Assembly: GCA_031552825.1 (NCBI GenBank)
Contig: JAVBMD010000002.1
Span: 105,079 to 169,078, forward strand
From: WQXF01 sp031552825
GTDB lineage: Bacteria; Bacillota; Clostridia; Christensenellales; Aristaeellaceae
DNA: 64,000 nucleotides
Direction of reading: 5' to 3'
The notes beneath the pieces are model-generated. The model had not been told where the DNA came from. It did not search any database and was given only the letters and a program-made list of their open reading frames with translations. The position numbers and the translations under genes are program-made. Below are positions 52,557-60,022 of the stretch, in pieces. Position 1 is the first letter of the stretch; every line of letters starts with the position of its first letter.

Positions 52557-53473
52557 CAGATGCGCACCTCCCGCTCATCCTTATTTTCCGGGTCGGCGCG
52601 GTTGAGCGCGTACATGAAGAGCAACACGACCACCATCACCAGCAGCGACATTGCCGAGCCGAAGTGCCAGTCGTTGGCCTTGCCGAACTGCTGCTGGATT
52701 ACGTCGCCGATCAGCGGCACCTTGCCGCCGCCCATCAGCGCGGAGATAACGAAGGTGGTTACCGCCGGGACGAACACCATCGTGATGCCCTCAAGTACGC
52801 CGGGCAGCGAGTGGGGCAGCGTGATGCGCAGGAAGGCTTTGTACGGCGGCGCGCCCAGATCGGCGGCGGCCTCCAGCAGGTTATGATCGATCTTCTCCAT
52901 CACGGTGTACAGCGGCAGCACCATGAATGGGAAAAAGTTGTACACCATGCCGAGAATAACCGCGCCTTGATTATAGAGAAAGCGCTGCTTAGGCAGCCCA
53001 AGCGCCGCCAGCGCTTGATTGATGAGGCCAGAATTTTCTAGCAGCGACAGCCACGCGTAGGTGCGCAGCAGGAAGTTCATCCACATCGGCAAGATGATGA
53101 GCATCAACAGCAGGTTGCGGCGCTTGAAGCCGCGGCTGGTGAGGATCAGCGACACCGGGTAGCCCAGCAGCAGGCAGATCGCCGTGGTGAAAAACGCCAC
53201 AGAAAACGAACGCCCCAGCAGCCGCATATACATCGGATCGGCAAAGCGGCCAAAGTTGGAAAGCGAGAAGCGGGTTACCGTTTCGTACGGCTCCTCTTCC
53301 ACGATGGCGCCGTCGGCCAGTTGGTAGCCTACGCCGCCTTCGGCCAGCTCTACCTCGGTGTAGGGGATGGGCTCCTCCACCGTCACGCCGTAGTACACCA
53401 CCAGCGCCAGCGGAACGAGGATGAACAGCCCCAGCCATACCACGAACGGTAATAGCAGGCCTTGCTTACGCAT
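52553..53473 (-). CDS. potB: Spermidine/putrescine ABC permease PotB
   Basis: A 306-residue permease with an EAA loop EAAADLGAPPYKAFLRITLP and the typical VWLGLFILVPLALVVYYG first helix. An extra periplasmic segment between helices 1 and 2 (VEEPIPYTEVELAEGGVGYQ) is longer than in E. coli PotB. Two close ATGs exist. GGAGG is 3 bases from the first (53479) and 9 from the second (53473), so the second is preferred. Overlaps the potA end by 8 bases. Confidence 0.93.
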   Translation of the reverse strand: MRKQGLLLPFVVWLGLFILVPLALVVYYGVTVEEPIPYTEVELAEGGVGYQLADGAIVEEEPYETVTRFSLSNFGRFADPMYMRLLGRSFSVAFFTTAICLLLGYPVSLILTSRGFKRRNLLLMLIILPMWMNFLLRTYAWLSLLENSGLINQALAALGLPKQRFLYNQGAVILGMVYNFFPFMVLPLYTVMEKIDHNLLEAAADLGAPPYKAFLRITLPHSLPGVLEGITMVFVPAVTTFVISALMGGGKVPLIGDVIQQQFGKANDWHFGSAMSLLVMVVVLLFMYALNRADPENKDEREVRIW

Positions 53474-54572
53474 CTTCATCTACCTCCGCAGGCTGCGCGG
53501 CCAGCACGTCGGGGGAACAGTCGCTCTTGTGCATGATCTGGATATCCGCCGGGGCGACGGTGACCTGCACCTGCGTGCCCGGCTCGCGGTTGTGGGTGGA
53601 GTGAACCAGCAGCTCGGCCTCGTCCACCTGCACGCGCATCTCCCAGTGTACGCCCTTGAACAGCGTCGAAAGCACCGTGCCGCGCGGCGCGCCGGGGATG
53701 TCGGTCTCCATCGATTTCAGCTTAACGTCCTCGGGGCGCAGCACCACGTCCACCGGCGTGTTCTTGCCGAATCCGGCATCCACGCAAGGGAACTCGCGGC
53801 CGAGGAAAGCGGCGCGGTAATCGTCCAGCATGGTGCCGACGAGGATATTGCTTTCGCCGATGAAGTCGGCGACGAAGGCGTTTTTGGGCTCGTTGTAGAT
53901 GTCCTGCGGCGTGCCGATCTGCTGGATTTCGCCGCCGCGCATCACCACCACGGTGTCGGACATCGTCAGCGCCTCCTCCTGATCGTGGGTTACGAACAGG
54001 AAGGTGATGCCGCTCTCCACCTGAATGCGCTTGAGCTCGCTCTGCATCTCCTTGCGCAGCTTAAGATCCAGCGCGCCCAGCGGTTCGTCGAGCAGCAGCA
54101 CATCGGGCTTGTTAATCAGCGCGCGGGCGATGGCTACGCGCTGCTGCTGGCCGCCGGAGAGCGAGGCAACCGAGCGCTTTTCGAAGCCTTCGAGGTTGAC
54201 CAGCTCCAGCATTTTTGAAACCTGCTTGGCGGTCTTTTTGGCGTCTTCCTTGCGCAGATCGGGGCCAAAGGCGATGTTTTGCGCCACGTTCATGTGCGGG
54301 AACAGCGCATAGCGCTGAAACACGGTGTTGATATTGCGGCGATAGGGAGGCAGATCCACGATGCTCTTGCCGCGGAACAGCACGTCGCCGCTGGTGGGCT
54401 TTTCAAACCCGCCGACCAAGCGCAGCGTGGTGGTCTTGCCGCAACCCGAGGGGCCGAGCAGCGTTAGGAACTCGTTTTGGTCGATGTACAGATTGATGCC
54501 CTTGAGCGCTTGGTATCCATCGCTGAAGGTCATCCGGAGATCCTTGAGAACGATTAGATGTTCCTGCTGCAT
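53466..54572 (-). CDS. potA: Spermidine/putrescine ABC transporter ATPase PotA
   Basis: A 368-residue ATPase: Walker A GPSGCGKTTTLRLVGGFE, signature LSGGQQQRVAIARAL, Walker B VLLLDEPLGALD, H-loop VTHDQEEALTMSD, and the C-terminal TOBE domain (VVLRPEDVKL, THNREPGTQVQV). The ATG at 54572 has GGGGGTGG before it, which decides against the longer GTG/TTG reading. First transporter gene of the operon, 33 bases after the cupin-type regulator. Confidence 0.95.
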   Translation of the reverse strand: MQQEHLIVLKDLRMTFSDGYQALKGINLYIDQNEFLTLLGPSGCGKTTTLRLVGGFEKPTSGDVLFRGKSIVDLPPYRRNINTVFQRYALFPHMNVAQNIAFGPDLRKEDAKKTAKQVSKMLELVNLEGFEKRSVASLSGGQQQRVAIARALINKPDVLLLDEPLGALDLKLRKEMQSELKRIQVESGITFLFVTHDQEEALTMSDTVVVMRGGEIQQIGTPQDIYNEPKNAFVADFIGESNILVGTMLDDYRAAFLGREFPCVDAGFGKNTPVDVVLRPEDVKLKSMETDIPGAPRGTVLSTLFKGVHWEMRVQVDEAELLVHSTHNREPGTQVQVTVAPADIQIMHKSDCSPDVLAAQPAEVDEDA

Positions 54573-54605
54573 GCGATCCACCCCCAATAAATGCGGTTTG
54601 ATGAA

Positions 54606-55151
54606 TTAAAATGTAGGCGGGGTGCTGATCCACAGCACGCTGGCCTCGGTTTTTCCTGTGTTCTCCAGCCAATGCCGCGCGTCCGGCGTGTAGGAGAAGC
54701 TGTCGCCGCGCCGCGCTTTGTACGTGCGGTCGCCAAGGGTGAGCTGCACGTTGCCGGAGAGCACGTACCCAAATTCCTCGCCCATATGGGGCAGGTCGAT
54801 TTCGCTGCGGCCGCCGGGCGCCAGCGTGAGCAGGATGGGCTCCATATCCTTCTTTTGCGCGTTGGGGATCAGCCAGTGGATCACCGCGCCTTGCTCCGGC
54901 AGCTCCTTCACGAACACATCTTCCTTGCGGTAGACCGGCTTTTCGGTGACCTCGCCGGCGAAGAGCTCGCGGAAGCTGGAACCCAGCGTGGTCAGGATAT
55001 CCTCCAGCGTGGAGAGCGAGGGAGAGGTTTGGTTGCTTTCCAACTGCGAGATGAATCCCTTGGAAAGCTCGCACCGGTCGGCCAGTTCCTTTTGCGTCAG
55101 GTTATTGCGCAGGCGCAGGCTCTTAATTTTATCCCCGATGTTTAGCTCCAC
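54606..55151 (-). CDS. XRE-cupin regulator of the polyamine operon (PuuR-like)
   Basis: A 181-residue regulator: N-terminal XRE helix-turn-helix (LRLRNNLTQKELADRCELSK, GFISQLESNQTSPSLSTLE) and a C-terminal cupin_2 domain (LPHMGEEFGYVLSGNVQLTL, DSFSYTPDARHWLENTG). This pairing ahead of potABCD is common in Bacillota and is thought to sense polyamines. GTG start at 55151 follows GGAGGT by 6 bases. It very likely binds the perfect palindrome at 55167-55185 and represses its own operon. Confidence 0.92.
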   Translation of the reverse strand: MELNIGDKIKSLRLRNNLTQKELADRCELSKGFISQLESNQTSPSLSTLEDILTTLGSSFRELFAGEVTEKPVYRKEDVFVKELPEQGAVIHWLIPNAQKKDMEPILLTLAPGGRSEIDLPHMGEEFGYVLSGNVQLTLGDRTYKARRGDSFSYTPDARHWLENTGKTEASVLWISTPPTF

Positions 55152-55166
55152 CAAATCACCTCCGCG

Positions 55167-55185
55167 AGTTTTGTAATACAAAACT
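55167..55185. promoter_or_regulatory. Operator palindrome of the polyamine operon
   Basis: AGTTTTGTA, one central base, TACAAAACT: a perfect 19 bp palindrome 16 bases ahead of the regulator start and downstream of its -10 box. A further AAAAC/GTTTT arm lies just upstream, so two dimers may bind. Confidence 0.75.
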
Positions 55186-55208
55186 TTTTGTTTTGACCAG
55201 CGGAACTT

Positions 55209-55237
55209 ATTAAAACACACAGAAGCGTTGTTGTCAA
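55209..55237 (-). promoter_or_regulatory. Promoter of the regulator-potABCD operon
   Basis: On the minus strand TTGACA and TTTAAT with a 17-base spacer. Confidence 0.75.
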
Positions 55238-55302
55238 GCGATTTTTTTGCATAGGGAACACCATGCAAAGCCTTGATGGCACAAGCTTTTTTACACTATA
55301 TC

Positions 55303-55331
55303 TTGTGGCTCATAGGCGCGCGTGGTATACT
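55303..55331 (+). promoter_or_regulatory. Promoter of the serine hydrolase gene at 55365
   Basis: TTGTGG and TATACT with a 17-base spacer, 33 bases upstream of the start. Confidence 0.6.
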
Positions 55332-55364
55332 GTCGGTATTCTATTACTAAGCAGGTGGGAAAGC

Positions 55365-56543
55365 ATGAAAAACCTTTCCGGCAAAGAAACGCAAAAAATC
55401 GAAACCCTAGCGCGAACATTGCCCCGCGCGGAGGACCCGCGGCAAGCGTTCGATGCTGTTTTTCGTCGGCATCGCGTGGTGGGAGGTACGGTGGCGCTGG
55501 CAAAACGCGACGGAAGCGTCGAAACCTTCGCTTACGGCAACGCCCGCCTTGCGCCCGATGTAGCCGCCGCCGCCGATACGGTCTTTCGCGTTGCCTCGGT
55601 ATCCAAGCTGGTGTGCGCGCTGGGCGCAATGGCGCTGGTGGAGCGCGGCGTGTTGACGCTAGACGGCGATATCGGAGACGGCCTCGGCTATCCGGTGCGC
55701 AATCCGGCGTATCCCGACGCGCCCATTACGCTGCGCCAACTGCTCACCCATACCACCGGGCTATTGGATCGGCCGGAGTACGATGGCCCCGGCATTGCGG
55801 GCGAGCTTACGCTGCGGCAGATGCTTTCCGCGCCGCACGCCGCGCGCAACTTTCACCCGGGGCGTGCGCCGGGCGTGTTTTTTCATTATAGTAACTTTGG
55901 CGCGGGCATCGTCGGCTCGCTGATCGAGGCGGTCACCGGCGCGCGGTTTGACGATGCGCTGCAGAGCACGATTTTCGCGCCGCTGGGCATCTCGGCCAGC
56001 TACGTGCCGCAGCGCATGCGGGAGCATTCCCGCCGCTTGGCGTGCGGTTACGCGGTGAAACCGCTGCGCGCGCCGCGCTTGGCCTACGATGCGCCAAAGC
56101 TGGCGGCAGCGCCCTTGCCAGACGCCGATCCAGATCGCGACTTTATGCACGCACCGGGGCGCCTGCTGATCGCCATGCCCGATCTGGCAAAGATTGCGCG
56201 GCTGTTGTGTACGGACGGTACGCTGGATGGCGTGCGCGTGCTGTCGCCGCAGAGCATGGCCGAGTTGCTTGCGCCGCAGAATCGGCGCGGCTCGGTGGTC
56301 GGCGACGCGGGGCGCGGGCTGGGCGTGGCGTTTGCGCCCGAGGTATTCGGACGGGCGCGCGCGCTCGGCCATCAGGGCGTGGCGTACGGCATGAACGCCG
56401 AGCTGTGGGCGGATCCAGACACCGGCGATGCGGTGGTGATGGCGACCAACGGCGGCTCGCTGGCCTCGGTAGGCCAGTTGATCCGCTGCGGTTGGGCGAT
56501 TACGCGGCTTGGATTTGAGCGGCTGGCGCAACAAGGCCGATAG
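55365..56543 (+). CDS. Cytosolic beta-lactamase-fold serine hydrolase
   Basis: A 392-residue PF00144 hydrolase related to 46454-47626. SxxK in VASVSKLVCAL, YSN in FFHYSNFGAGIVGSLIEA (part), HQG in LGHQGVAYG. In contrast to the other copy there is no signal peptide, so it probably works inside the cell as an esterase. ATG at 55365 after GCAGGTGGG. It may be co-transcribed with the methyltransferase 50 bases downstream. Confidence 0.88.
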   Translation: MKNLSGKETQKIETLARTLPRAEDPRQAFDAVFRRHRVVGGTVALAKRDGSVETFAYGNARLAPDVAAAADTVFRVASVSKLVCALGAMALVERGVLTLDGDIGDGLGYPVRNPAYPDAPITLRQLLTHTTGLLDRPEYDGPGIAGELTLRQMLSAPHAARNFHPGRAPGVFFHYSNFGAGIVGSLIEAVTGARFDDALQSTIFAPLGISASYVPQRMREHSRRLACGYAVKPLRAPRLAYDAPKLAAAPLPDADPDRDFMHAPGRLLIAMPDLAKIARLLCTDGTLDGVRVLSPQSMAELLAPQNRRGSVVGDAGRGLGVAFAPEVFGRARALGHQGVAYGMNAELWADPDTGDAVVMATNGGSLASVGQLIRCGWAITRLGFERLAQQGR

Positions 56544-56593
56544 AATGATAAAAGTCGATAGAATGATAGTTGAAAAAGAAAAGAGGGAACAGC

Positions 56594-57217
56594 ATGCCGG
56601 ACGGAAAAGCAACCTTCTGGGATCGCATCGCATTTGCTTACGATGCGGCGGAAAGCCTCAACAAACGGGCTTATAGCGCCATGCTCCAACGCATCGCGGC
56701 GCTAACGCCGGAACAGGCGGAAGTGCTCGAATGCGCAGCGGGTACCGGTTCGATCTCGCTCGCCGTGGCATCGAAAGCCAAGCGCGTGCTGTGTACCGAC
56801 CTATCGCTGCCGATGCTGGCGAAAGCCGAAGCGAAGGCCGGAAAGAGGGGGTTCCGCAATATCTCCTTCGCCGCGCGCGATCTGCTGCACCTGCCTGACG
56901 CCGACGAGCGCTTCGATGTGGTGATCGCCGCCAACGTGATTCATCTGCTGAACGACCCGAATGCCGCGCTGGCGGAGCTATGGCGGGTGACGAAAGCGGG
57001 CGGGAGGCTCATCGTACCTACCTTTCTGACGGTGGACAGCAAGCGCGGCTTTCGCTTGTTGATCCGGCTCTATCGCCTGCTGGGCTTTCGCACCGCGCAC
57101 AATTATACCGAGGTCGAATACGCCGGCATGCTGGCGAACTGCGGCCTGCCCGCTCCGGAGCTGAGCATCCTGCCCGGCCGCGTGCCGGTAGGGCTGGCGG
57201 TTTTTCAAAAGGATTAG
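56594..57217 (+). CDS. Class I SAM-dependent methyltransferase
   Basis: A 207-residue methyltransferase of the UbiE/Methyltransf_11 kind: motif I VLECAAGTGSISLAVA, acidic motif II CTDLSLPMLAKA, motif III FDVVIAANVIHLLNDP and the later LWRVTKAGGRLIVPTF. Substrate unknown. The ATG at 56594 follows AAGAGGGA. It ends in a terminator shared with the convergent folT gene. Confidence 0.88.
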   Translation: MPDGKATFWDRIAFAYDAAESLNKRAYSAMLQRIAALTPEQAEVLECAAGTGSISLAVASKAKRVLCTDLSLPMLAKAEAKAGKRGFRNISFAARDLLHLPDADERFDVVIAANVIHLLNDPNAALAELWRVTKAGGRLIVPTFLTVDSKRGFRLLIRLYRLLGFRTAHNYTEVEYAGMLANCGLPAPELSILPGRVPVGLAVFQKD

Positions 57218-57230
57218 GGGAATGTGGAGG

Positions 57231-57267
57231 AAGCGCTTGATGGCCGGGCATCAGGCGCTTCTTTTTT
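57231..57267 (+). terminator. Terminator of the methyltransferase gene
   Basis: AAGCGC-TGATG pairs with CATCA-GCGCTT, followed by CTTTTTT. Its right arm covers the last codons of the convergent folT gene. Confidence 0.85.
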
Positions 57268-57796
57268 GCAGCCGCTGGAGGAGCTGATAGGTCAGCACCA
57301 GCAGCGGTACCTCGATCGGCAAAAGGGCGAGGCTGGTGAGCGCGCGCTCGGGCAGCAGCGCGAGAAAGGCCTTGCCGTACATCATTGAGAGCCAAAGCGT
57401 GTTCAGCCCGATGCTGATGAGCACACTGACGGTGGCCTTTGCCAGCAGCGCGCGCGCCCAGCCCACGCGCGCGCGGTAAAAGAAGCAGCCAAACAACATG
57501 CCGGTCAGCAGCGCGGATACCGTGAGCCCCGGTGAAAAAGCGCCGGTCGGCCGGAGCAGAAACCCTATCACATCGGCTACCGCGCCCTGCATACCGGCCA
57601 CCACAGGGCCAAACAACATGCCCGACGCCGCCAGAAACACAAAACCGAAGGTGACGCGCAGCCACGGAAGCGGCTGGAGCGCAAACATTTTGACGACGAT
57701 TTGCAGCGCCGCAAACAACCCGACAAGCACGATGGTTCGGGTTTTTCGCAGTTCTCCAGCCGATTTGCGGAACATTTCCCACGCTTTTTTTAACAT
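57251..57796 (-). CDS. folT: FolT, ECF transporter S component for folate
   Basis: A 181-residue membrane protein with about six hydrophobic segments. GFVFLAASGMLFGPVVAG, GAVADVIGFLLRPTGAFSPG (start of the family block) and LTVSALLTGMLFGCFFYRA are characteristic of the folate ECF S-component family. It recruits the shared EcfAA'T module. The ATG at 57796 lies directly after the hairpin and GGAGGTG site of a THF riboswitch, which confirms both start and substrate class. A longer ORF reading through the riboswitch is an artefact. Confidence 0.93.
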   Translation of the reverse strand: MLKKAWEMFRKSAGELRKTRTIVLVGLFAALQIVVKMFALQPLPWLRVTFGFVFLAASGMLFGPVVAGMQGAVADVIGFLLRPTGAFSPGLTVSALLTGMLFGCFFYRARVGWARALLAKATVSVLISIGLNTLWLSMMYGKAFLALLPERALTSLALLPIEVPLLVLTYQLLQRLQKRSA

Positions 57797-57843
57797 AAAA
57801 AGAACACCTCCAGCGTTTTCCCCAGTGGGATTCGTGGAGGTGT
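57797..57843 (-). promoter_or_regulatory. folT expression platform: hairpin that also hides the ribosome site
   Basis: On the minus strand ACACCTCCA pairs with TGGAGGTGT (plus 57804-57812 with 57835-57843), followed by TCTTTTT and then the ATG. The right arm contains the GGAGGTG ribosome site, so the same hairpin could terminate transcription and block translation. Confidence 0.75.
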
Positions 57844-57857
57844 CCGTCCATCGGACA

Positions 57858-57957
57858 GTGGGATACGGCTTGATACCGCGAGGGCACTTTTGATAGTCCC
57901 TCTTCGTCTCCCGATCTTCCCCGAGCGGGAGCACTTGACGCATCAACCCGGTTCCTG
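57858..57957 (-). promoter_or_regulatory. Tetrahydrofolate (THF) riboswitch aptamer
   Basis: Read on the minus strand: outer stem GGAA-CGG/CCG-ATCCC, then TTGATGCGTCAAGTG, GGGGAAGATCGGGAGACGAA, and CGCGGTATCAA. The order GUcAAGUG, GGGA, ACGAAG and CGCGGU-AUCA matches the folT-associated THF riboswitch layout. It stands directly ahead of folT, the gene most often controlled by this class. Confidence 0.82.
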
Positions 57958-58095
57958 CCCTTCCTACGAATCATGTTTGCTTACAGTATAGGGCGCGCTT
58001 TGCGCGAAGGCAAGCTTTTTCCGCGCAAAATATCCATCTGTTGTTGTGCAAATCGATGATTTTATTTCCAGTTTTTCGACAAGGGAGCGATGAGG

Positions 58096-58219
58096 TTTTC
58101 CACAGATTATTTCGTATAATATAGAGAAATGTGGCGAAAATGTGTGTTTTTTGCGAGGAACCGCCTTGCTTTTCCACGTTGTCCACACGGTTATCCACAG
58201 ATTTCAACACTGTGGATGA
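58096..58219. promoter_or_regulatory. DnaA-box cluster, strongest oriC candidate
   Basis: TTTTCCACA (58096-58104), TTTTCCACG (58170), TTGTCCACA (58179-58187), a perfect TTATCCACA (58191-58199) and a reverse TCATCCACA (58211-58219): five boxes, four in 50 bases. AT-rich sequence with a TATAATATAG stretch (about 58115) lies between. The gene-free gap from folT's leader to repeat copy C (57960-58310) holds nothing else I can see. No dnaA gene is adjacent. Confidence 0.6.
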
Positions 58220-58313
58220 TTTGTGCGCTTCGGAAGAACTTGGAATAATTTCCAGAAAAACCAGTTCTTTTCGCTTAAAGAAAGGCCCTCGTTTGACCTT
58301 GGAAAATGAAGAA

Positions 58314-58493
58314 AGCCGCCTTGTCTGCGGCTTCAGACCATCAACAAAGTCAGACCGTCGAGAAATGTCCAGATGTGGGCGAAGCACAAGCGTGTCCGCA
58401 GGAGGCGTACACTGGTACGCCGACAAGGCGCGCGCTGGGCTGAACCCGCAGATGGGCGTTTTTCGACGGTCTGAAGCCGCCTTGTCTGCGGCT
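58314..58493. repeat. Copy C of the terminator-flanked TCAG/CTGA element
   Basis: A 142 bp element (58333-58474) with ends TCAGACC and GGTCTGA, about 95 percent identical to copy A. It is flanked by two copies of a 19 bp hairpin sequence (58314-58332 and 58475-58493, stem AGCCGC/GCGGCT with loop CTTGTCT). The duplicated unit is shorter than in copies A and B because this hairpin is shorter. The hairpin is the likely terminator of the DUF1858 gene on the minus strand. Confidence 0.85.
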
Positions 58494-58508
58494 TTCTGAT
58501 AGAGATCC

Positions 58509-58712
58509 TTACGCTTGTTCGGCTAAAAAAACGTTGAGCTGATGTACCAGCTCGTCGGCGTTGGTGCCGTGCGCCGCGCAGGCTTCCGCTAAGCTTTCGG
58601 CGGTGGCGTGCGGGCAGCCCAAGCAATGCATGCCAAACTCCATAAAGATGCGCGCGGTGCCGCGGTTTATGCGCAGCACCTCGCCGATGCTCATCGTATC
58701 GGTTACTTCCAC
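58509..58712 (-). CDS. DUF1858 small protein
   Basis: A 67-residue protein: VTDTMSIGEVLRINRGTARIF, then MEFGMHCLGCPHATAESLAEA and HGTNADELVHQLNVFL (parts). The GMHCxGC motif offers a likely iron-sulfur or redox site, as in hydroxylamine-reductase-associated DUF1858 domains. The GTG at 58712 with AGGAGG upstream is chosen over an ATG 78 bases earlier that has no ribosome site. Confidence 0.88.
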   Translation of the reverse strand: MEVTDTMSIGEVLRINRGTARIFMEFGMHCLGCPHATAESLAEACAAHGTNADELVHQLNVFLAEQA

Positions 58713-58761
58713 AGGCGGTTTCCTCCTTAGAAAGGGTCGTTGGGTCGACGGATACCTGCGT

Positions 58762-58790
58762 ATCATACACCATGCGACCGGCGTGTTCAA
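58762..58790 (-). promoter_or_regulatory. Promoter of the DUF1858 gene
   Basis: On the minus strand TTGAAC and TATGAT with a 17-base spacer. Confidence 0.5.
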
Positions 58791-58811
58791 GTAGAATTGG
58801 CGGACGGGCCG

Positions 58812-59879
58812 CTAAATCTTCGGCAGCGTCATGTCGCCGGGGCGGATCCAGCCAATGCGCCGGAGAATTGCCGCAAAGCCCCAGCTCAGCGCGGCGGGCA
58901 GAATCACGCCCAGCAGCGCCAACTTGCTCAGCAGCAGACCGATTGGTTCCGAGCCGGACATCGTCGCCCAAGCGCCAAGCAACCCGACTAGGCCGGATGT
59001 ACCCATGCCCGCTGCCGCGCCGGTGTTGCGGAGTGCCAATACGGTGGTGGCCAGCGGGCCGGTGATGGCCGAGGCCAGCGTGGGCGGAATCAGGATTGCG
59101 GGTCTGCGCAGAATGTTGGGGACTTGCAGCATCGAGGTTCCCAGCCCTTGTGAGATCAGGCCGCCCACCCCATTTTCGGAGAAGCTGGTTACCGCGAAAC
59201 CAACCATTTGCGCGCAACAGCCTGCGGTCGCCGCGCCTGCGGCCAATTGCAGCCCGAAGCCCAGTTCCGTGCCCTGCGCGGCGGTGAACAACATCGCGCA
59301 CAGCGCGGCAGAGGAAATTGGCGCGGTTAGCGCCAGCCCGACGATGACCGATACCAGAATGCCCATCGGCACCGGTTGCAGGCGCGTAGCGGTATCGATC
59401 AATTGCATCAGCGCGTTCATCAACGCAACGATCCAAGGTCCCACCAGCAGCGCGACAGCGCCGCCCGCCAGCACCGTTACCGCGGGCACAACGACGATGT
59501 CCACGCGGGTTTTGCCTACCATCCATTGGCCGCACTCCGCGCCGAGGATCGCAACCACATAGCAGCCCAACGGACCGCCCAGATCGTAACCGAGCGCGCC
59601 GGTTACGGCGCTGCTGAACATTACCAGCGGCTTTACCTTCAGCCCCCAAGCCACTGCAACGCCGATTCCGGCGCCGACCACCGGCTTGGACTGCGCCGTT
59701 CTAGCGATGTTTGACAGCGCGTCGAGCCCGGGGATCTTGCTGAACTGCTCGAGAATCAGGCCGATGATTAGTGTGGAAAACAGGCCGAGCGCCATGGCGC
59801 TGAGCGCGTCGAGGCCATAACGCTTGCCGGCGCGCCGCCACCAGGAGGCGGCCTCGGTAGTTTGTATCGGCGAAGGCAA
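58812..59879 (-). CDS. PTS EIIC-like integral membrane protein (EIIC_2 family)
   Basis: A 355-residue, glycine- and alanine-rich membrane protein with about nine hydrophobic segments. GLDALSAMALGLFSTLIIG, QSKPVVGAGIGVAVAWGL, APISSAALCAMLF and GTSGLVGLLGAW fit the stand-alone PTS EIIC_2 family (PF13303). No EIIA or EIIB gene is nearby and the family's substrate is not settled. TTG start at 59879 after GAAGGAA. Promoter at 59909-59937. Confidence 0.82.
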   Translation of the reverse strand: MPSPIQTTEAASWWRRAGKRYGLDALSAMALGLFSTLIIGLILEQFSKIPGLDALSNIARTAQSKPVVGAGIGVAVAWGLKVKPLVMFSSAVTGALGYDLGGPLGCYVVAILGAECGQWMVGKTRVDIVVVPAVTVLAGGAVALLVGPWIVALMNALMQLIDTATRLQPVPMGILVSVIVGLALTAPISSAALCAMLFTAAQGTELGFGLQLAAGAATAGCCAQMVGFAVTSFSENGVGGLISQGLGTSMLQVPNILRRPAILIPPTLASAITGPLATTVLALRNTGAAAGMGTSGLVGLLGAWATMSGSEPIGLLLSKLALLGVILPAALSWGFAAILRRIGWIRPGDMTLPKI

Positions 59880-59908
59880 GGAGCATTCCTTCTTTCAACT
59901 TTTTGCCT

Positions 59909-59937
59909 ATTATAGCAATGCGATGCGGCACTGTAAA
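59909..59937 (-). promoter_or_regulatory. Promoter of the EIIC-like gene
   Basis: On the minus strand TTTACA and TATAAT with a 17-base spacer, 30 bases upstream of the start. Confidence 0.65.
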
Positions 59938-60022
59938 GTCCGCGCGTCTATTCGGTTTGCGAGCATCATACCAATAGGAAGGATGAATCGGAAGGGCTGT
60001 GTCCGAAAGGGGAGGGCTTCGC

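Noticed and set aside
57858..57957. T-box or cobalamin riboswitch before folT
   Set aside because: The sequence GGTATC-CGCG first suggested a T-box, but no AGTA loop or GGGTGGTACCGCG antiterminator exists on the coding strand, and the THF layout fits better.
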